Origin: Eubacterium sp.
GTDB lineage: Bacteria; Bacillota; Clostridia; Lachnospirales; Lachnospiraceae
Reading direction: 5' to 3'
Assembly (NCBI GenBank): GCA_017616955.1
Contig: JAFZXD010000274.1
Span: 1-9,069 of the forward strand
DNA length: 9,069 nucleotides
Position 1 is the first letter of the stretch. The number at the start of each line of letters is the position of its first letter. The position numbers and the translations under genes are program-made. Positions 6,505-9,069 of this stretch are shown in pieces. The notes beneath the pieces are model-generated. The model was not told the DNA's origin. It did no database searches and worked only from the letters and a program-made list of their open reading frames with translations.

Positions 6505-6526
6505 AAGAATTTGGAGGTAACTCGAT

Positions 6527-8212
6527 ATGAAGAATTTTGAACACTATAGAAGAGGCTATTTTATGCCACCCGTTGAATGTAACGACTGGGTTAAGAAAGA
6601 GTATATTGACAAGGCGCCTATATGGTGCAGTGTAGATCTTAGAGACGGAAATCAGGCTCTTGTAGTACCGATGAGTCTTGATGACAAGATAGAATTCTAT
6701 AAAGAACTTATCAGAGTCGGATTTAAAGAGATTGAGATAGGGTTCCCGGCAGCCAGCGAAACAGAGTATGAATTCTGCCGTAGACTGATTGAGGACAATT
6801 TGATTCCTGACGATGTTACCATCCAGGTACTGACACAGGCGAGAGAGCATATTATTAAGAAGACATTTGATGCCGTAAGAGGTGCCAATCCAAAGAATGT
6901 TATAGTTCATGTATACAACTCAACTAGTGTTGCACAGCGTGAGCAGGTATTCAAGAAGTCTAAAGAAGAGATAAAGCAGATCGCTATAGAGGGAGCTGCT
7001 CTTCTCAAGAAACTCGCTGATGAAGATGGTGCTGAATACAGATTTGAGTACAGCCCTGAGAGCTTTACAGGAACAGAGCCTGAATATGCACTCGAGGTTT
7101 GTAATGCAGTTCTTGACGTATGGAAACCGACACCTGACAGAAAGGCTATAATCAACCTTCCTGCTACAGTTGAGATGTCACTTCCACATGTATACGCAAG
7201 CCAGATTGAATACATGAGCAAGAACATGAAGTATCGTGAAAATGTAATACTTTCACTTCATCCTCATAATGATCGTGGATGCGGTGTGGCTGATGCTGAG
7301 CTTGGAATTCTTGCCGGAGCAGACCGTATCGAGGGAACTCTTTTTGGAAACGGAGAGAGAACCGGAAATGTTGATATCATAACTCTTGGTATGAATATGT
7401 ACACACATGGAGTAGATCCATGTCTTGACTTTTCGGATATGCCAAGAATTCAGGAAATATATGAAAGACTTACCGGAATGGAGATCTATCCTAGAGAACC
7501 ATACTGTGGTAAGCTTGTATTTGCTGCATTCTCTGGTTCGCACCAGGATGCTATCGCAAAGGGAATGAAGTGGCGTGAGGATGATCCTAACCAGATGTGG
7601 ACAACACCATATCTTCCTCTTAATCCTGAGGATATTGGACGTACTTACGATGGAGATGTTATACGTATCAATTCTCAGTCCGGAAAGGGCGGAGTAGGAT
7701 TCATACTGGAAACCAAGTATGGTTTCAACCTTCCAAAGAAGATGAAGGAAGATGTTGGATATACAGTCAAGAGTGTATCCGATCACGGTCATAGAGAACT
7801 TCAGCCTGATGAAGTTTATGAAGTATTTAAGGAAAGATATGTAAATGTCAAAAAACCTATTGAGTTTGTTGAGTGTCATTTCCAGCAGGTTGATGGAATA
7901 ACATGTGAACTTACAATAGAAAGAGATGGCGTACATAAGGTATATCACGGCAAGGGAAATGGTCGTCTTGATGCCATAAGTAACGCTATTATGAGACATT
8001 TTGCAGTTACATTTGAGATAGTAAACTATGATGAGCATGCACTTCAGCGTGGATCCAATTCACAGGCATGTGCATATGTTGCCATATCTGTAGAAGGACA
8101 TGATGATGATACATTCTACGGAGCTGGTATTCATACTGATATCATAGAAGCATCAGCATATGCTCTTATAAGTGCGGTTAATAAAGCACTTCAGGCTGAT
8201 CACCTGAAATAA
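6527..8212 (+). CDS. leuA: 2-isopropylmalate synthase, long form
   Basis: LeuA condenses acetyl-CoA with 2-oxoisovalerate to give 2-isopropylmalate, the first committed step of leucine synthesis, in the cytosol. The 561-residue product fits the long LeuA class. The TIM-barrel catalytic part has DLRDGNQAL at 37-45 (catalytic Arg39, metal ligand Asp40), SLHPHNDRGCG at 243-253 (metal ligands His245 and His247) and GNGERTGN at 274-281. A linker leads to the C-terminal leucine-binding regulatory domain (about 430-561), with HALQRGSNSQACAYV at 504-518 and GAGIHTDIIEASAYALISA at 532-550. Feedback inhibition by leucine is therefore likely in addition to T-box control. GGAGG at 6513-6517, 9 nt before the ATG, supports the start. 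Homocitrate or citramalate synthases are related, but the long form, the regulatory domain and the leucine T-box together favour LeuA. Confidence 0.96.
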   Translation: MKNFEHYRRGYFMPPVECNDWVKKEYIDKAPIWCSVDLRDGNQALVVPMSLDDKIEFYKELIRVGFKEIEIGFPAASETEYEFCRRLIEDNLIPDDVTIQVLTQAREHIIKKTFDAVRGANPKNVIVHVYNSTSVAQREQVFKKSKEEIKQIAIEGAALLKKLADEDGAEYRFEYSPESFTGTEPEYALEVCNAVLDVWKPTPDRKAIINLPATVEMSLPHVYASQIEYMSKNMKYRENVILSLHPHNDRGCGVADAELGILAGADRIEGTLFGNGERTGNVDIITLGMNMYTHGVDPCLDFSDMPRIQEIYERLTGMEIYPREPYCGKLVFAAFSGSHQDAIAKGMKWREDDPNQMWTTPYLPLNPEDIGRTYDGDVIRINSQSGKGGVGFILETKYGFNLPKKMKEDVGYTVKSVSDHGHRELQPDEVYEVFKERYVNVKKPIEFVECHFQQVDGITCELTIERDGVHKVYHGKGNGRLDAISNAIMRHFAVTFEIVNYDEHALQRGSNSQACAYVAISVEGHDDDTFYGAGIHTDIIEASAYALISAVNKALQADHLK

Positions 8213-8227
8213 AAGGGATTACATACC

Positions 8228-8233
8228 TATAAT
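8228..8233 (+). promoter_or_regulatory. Possible -10 element ahead of the DUF5711-like gene
   Basis: A perfect TATAAT at 8228-8233 lies in the 41-bp gap after leuA. The best -35 candidate, CTGAAA at 8204-8209, matches 4 of 6 with an 18-bp spacer. The transcript would start near 8240, overlapping the ribosome site region. Without a terminator after leuA, co-transcription is equally possible. Confidence 0.3.
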
Positions 8234-8253
8234 ATATCAACTGCGAGGTCGCC

Positions 8254-9069
8254 ATGACAGAAGATAGAGACGACAATATAATATACGTGGATAGCTCGGA
8301 TGAGCTCAGAGAAGAAAACAATAGACGTGCTGCACATAGAATGCGTTTTAAAAGTAATGTGATGTTGACGATTCTTGTCCTGGTTGTTTTAGGCGCAGTG
8401 ACTTCATTTGTTTATCTTAAGATGAGGTCTTATAACGGCTATAAGGTAATACGTTCCTCGGAAACTAACTTTGAATCAAATGCAGAGTATCTTGAGTTTG
8501 GAGGCAATCTTCTCAAATATACTCCGGATGGTGTTTCATATATAAATGAAGCTGGAGATACCGTGTGGACGGCAGGAGTGGATCTCAAGGTCCCTATAGC
8601 TGCATCCAACGGAGACTATGCTGTTGTGGCTGATAAAGGCGGAAACCTTGTCGCTGTGTTTAATGTTGAGGGGCAGGTGAGTTCTGTAAATATGCCATAC
8701 GCTATCTGTGACATAGATGTTGCCAAGCAGGGGGCATTTACTGCCATCCTGGAATCCGATGGTTCCAATTACATAAATATGTATGATAAATCGGGAAATA
8801 TCATCTATGAGATGAAGACTTCGATAGATAAGAGCGGATACCCTATGGATATATCTGTATCCGATGACGGGCAGAAACTCTTTTCAAGTTACTTCAAGCT
8901 TGATGGCGTAAATATCAAGAATAACCTTACGGCATACAATTTCGGTGAGGTTGGACAGAATGAGAATGCTGACCGTATGGTAGGTGGATACTCATTTGAC
9001 GAGGAAATGATTCCCAAAGTGGAATTTGTTAATAACGATGTGGTAGCTGCATTTTCTGATAAGGAGATC
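8254..9069 (+). CDS. Single-pass membrane protein, DUF5711-like, C-terminus cut by window edge
   Basis: The frame from ATG 8254 stays open for 272 codons to the right edge. The N-terminus (MTEDRDDNIIYVDSSDELRE) is acidic and then basic (NNRRAAHRMRFKSN). One membrane helix at about 37-55 (MLTILVLVVLGAVTSFVYL) puts the rest outside the cell. The outer part shows repeated short beta-strand patterns such as LLKYTPDGVSYINEAGDTVW (residues 86-105), GDYAVVADKGGNLVAVFNVEG and YINMYDKSGNIIYEM, typical of a beta-propeller. This resembles the DUF5711 family of Clostridia, whose function is not known. GAGGT at 8244-8248, 5 nt upstream, supports the start. It is 41 bp after leuA with no terminator between, so T-box control could extend to it. 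The missing C-terminus limits the call. Confidence 0.75.
   Translation, partial: MTEDRDDNIIYVDSSDELREENNRRAAHRMRFKSNVMLTILVLVVLGAVTSFVYLKMRSYNGYKVIRSSETNFESNAEYLEFGGNLLKYTPDGVSYINEAGDTVWTAGVDLKVPIAASNGDYAVVADKGGNLVAVFNVEGQVSSVNMPYAICDIDVAKQGAFTAILESDGSNYINMYDKSGNIIYEMKTSIDKSGYPMDISVSDDGQKLFSSYFKLDGVNIKNNLTAYNFGEVGQNENADRMVGGYSFDEEMIPKVEFVNNDVVAAFSDKEI

Noticed and set aside
7253..8038. Long antisense open frame (261 codons) opposite leuA
   Set aside because: It lies entirely within leuA, has no ribosome site or recognisable domain, and its composition is that of an antisense shadow of a well-conserved gene.
8190..8208. Inverted repeat TTCAGG/CCTGAA at the end of leuA, as a terminator
   Set aside because: The stem is only 6 bp, is inside the coding sequence, and is followed by ATAAAAGGG rather than a T-run.

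Overview
The window looks like a chromosomal segment of a low-to-moderate GC, Gram-positive anaerobe of the class Clostridia, most likely the family Lachnospiraceae. The reasons are AGGAGG-type ribosome binding sites, a leucine T-box leader in front of a long-form leuA, a MoxR/DUF58/transglutaminase operon followed by a GH25 lysozyme, and a DUF5711-like membrane protein. The genus cannot be fixed from the sequence alone.

Layout. At the left edge is the first 29 codons of a minus-strand gene recognisable as uracil-DNA glycosylase (ung). A 177-bp divergent intergenic region follows. It carries two tandem extended -10 promoter elements facing right and an 8-bp inverted repeat that could be an operator. 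Four closely spaced plus-strand genes come next (265-6075): a MoxR AAA+ ATPase, a DUF58 membrane protein, a polytopic membrane protein with an extracellular transglutaminase-like domain, and a membrane-anchored GH25 muramidase. Gaps are 20-25 bp with no terminator between them, so they are probably one operon for a cell-envelope function. In it the cytosolic ATPase would act on the two membrane proteins, and the lysozyme points to peptidoglycan as the target.

Immediately after the lysozyme stop codon is a TTGACA promoter, and then a complete T-box riboswitch of about 350 nt. Its parts can be read directly: a specifier loop with a CUC leucine codon, Stem I, the conserved CCGUUA motif, a Stem III hairpin, a canonical antiterminator with a 7-nt bulge, and a competing 14-bp terminator. 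It controls leuA (2-isopropylmalate synthase, first committed step of leucine synthesis), so leuA should be expressed when uncharged tRNA-Leu accumulates. A possible second promoter lies between the T-box terminator and leuA. The last feature, starting 41 bp after leuA and cut off by the right edge, is a single-pass membrane protein with a beta-rich extracellular part resembling DUF5711 proteins.

No tRNA, rRNA, insertion sequence, CRISPR array or phage feature was seen. The most interesting points are the four-gene MoxR-to-lysozyme cassette, its apparently MIDAS-less DUF58 member, its transglutaminase with Glu where Asp is usual, and the dense regulatory region between the cassette and leuA.
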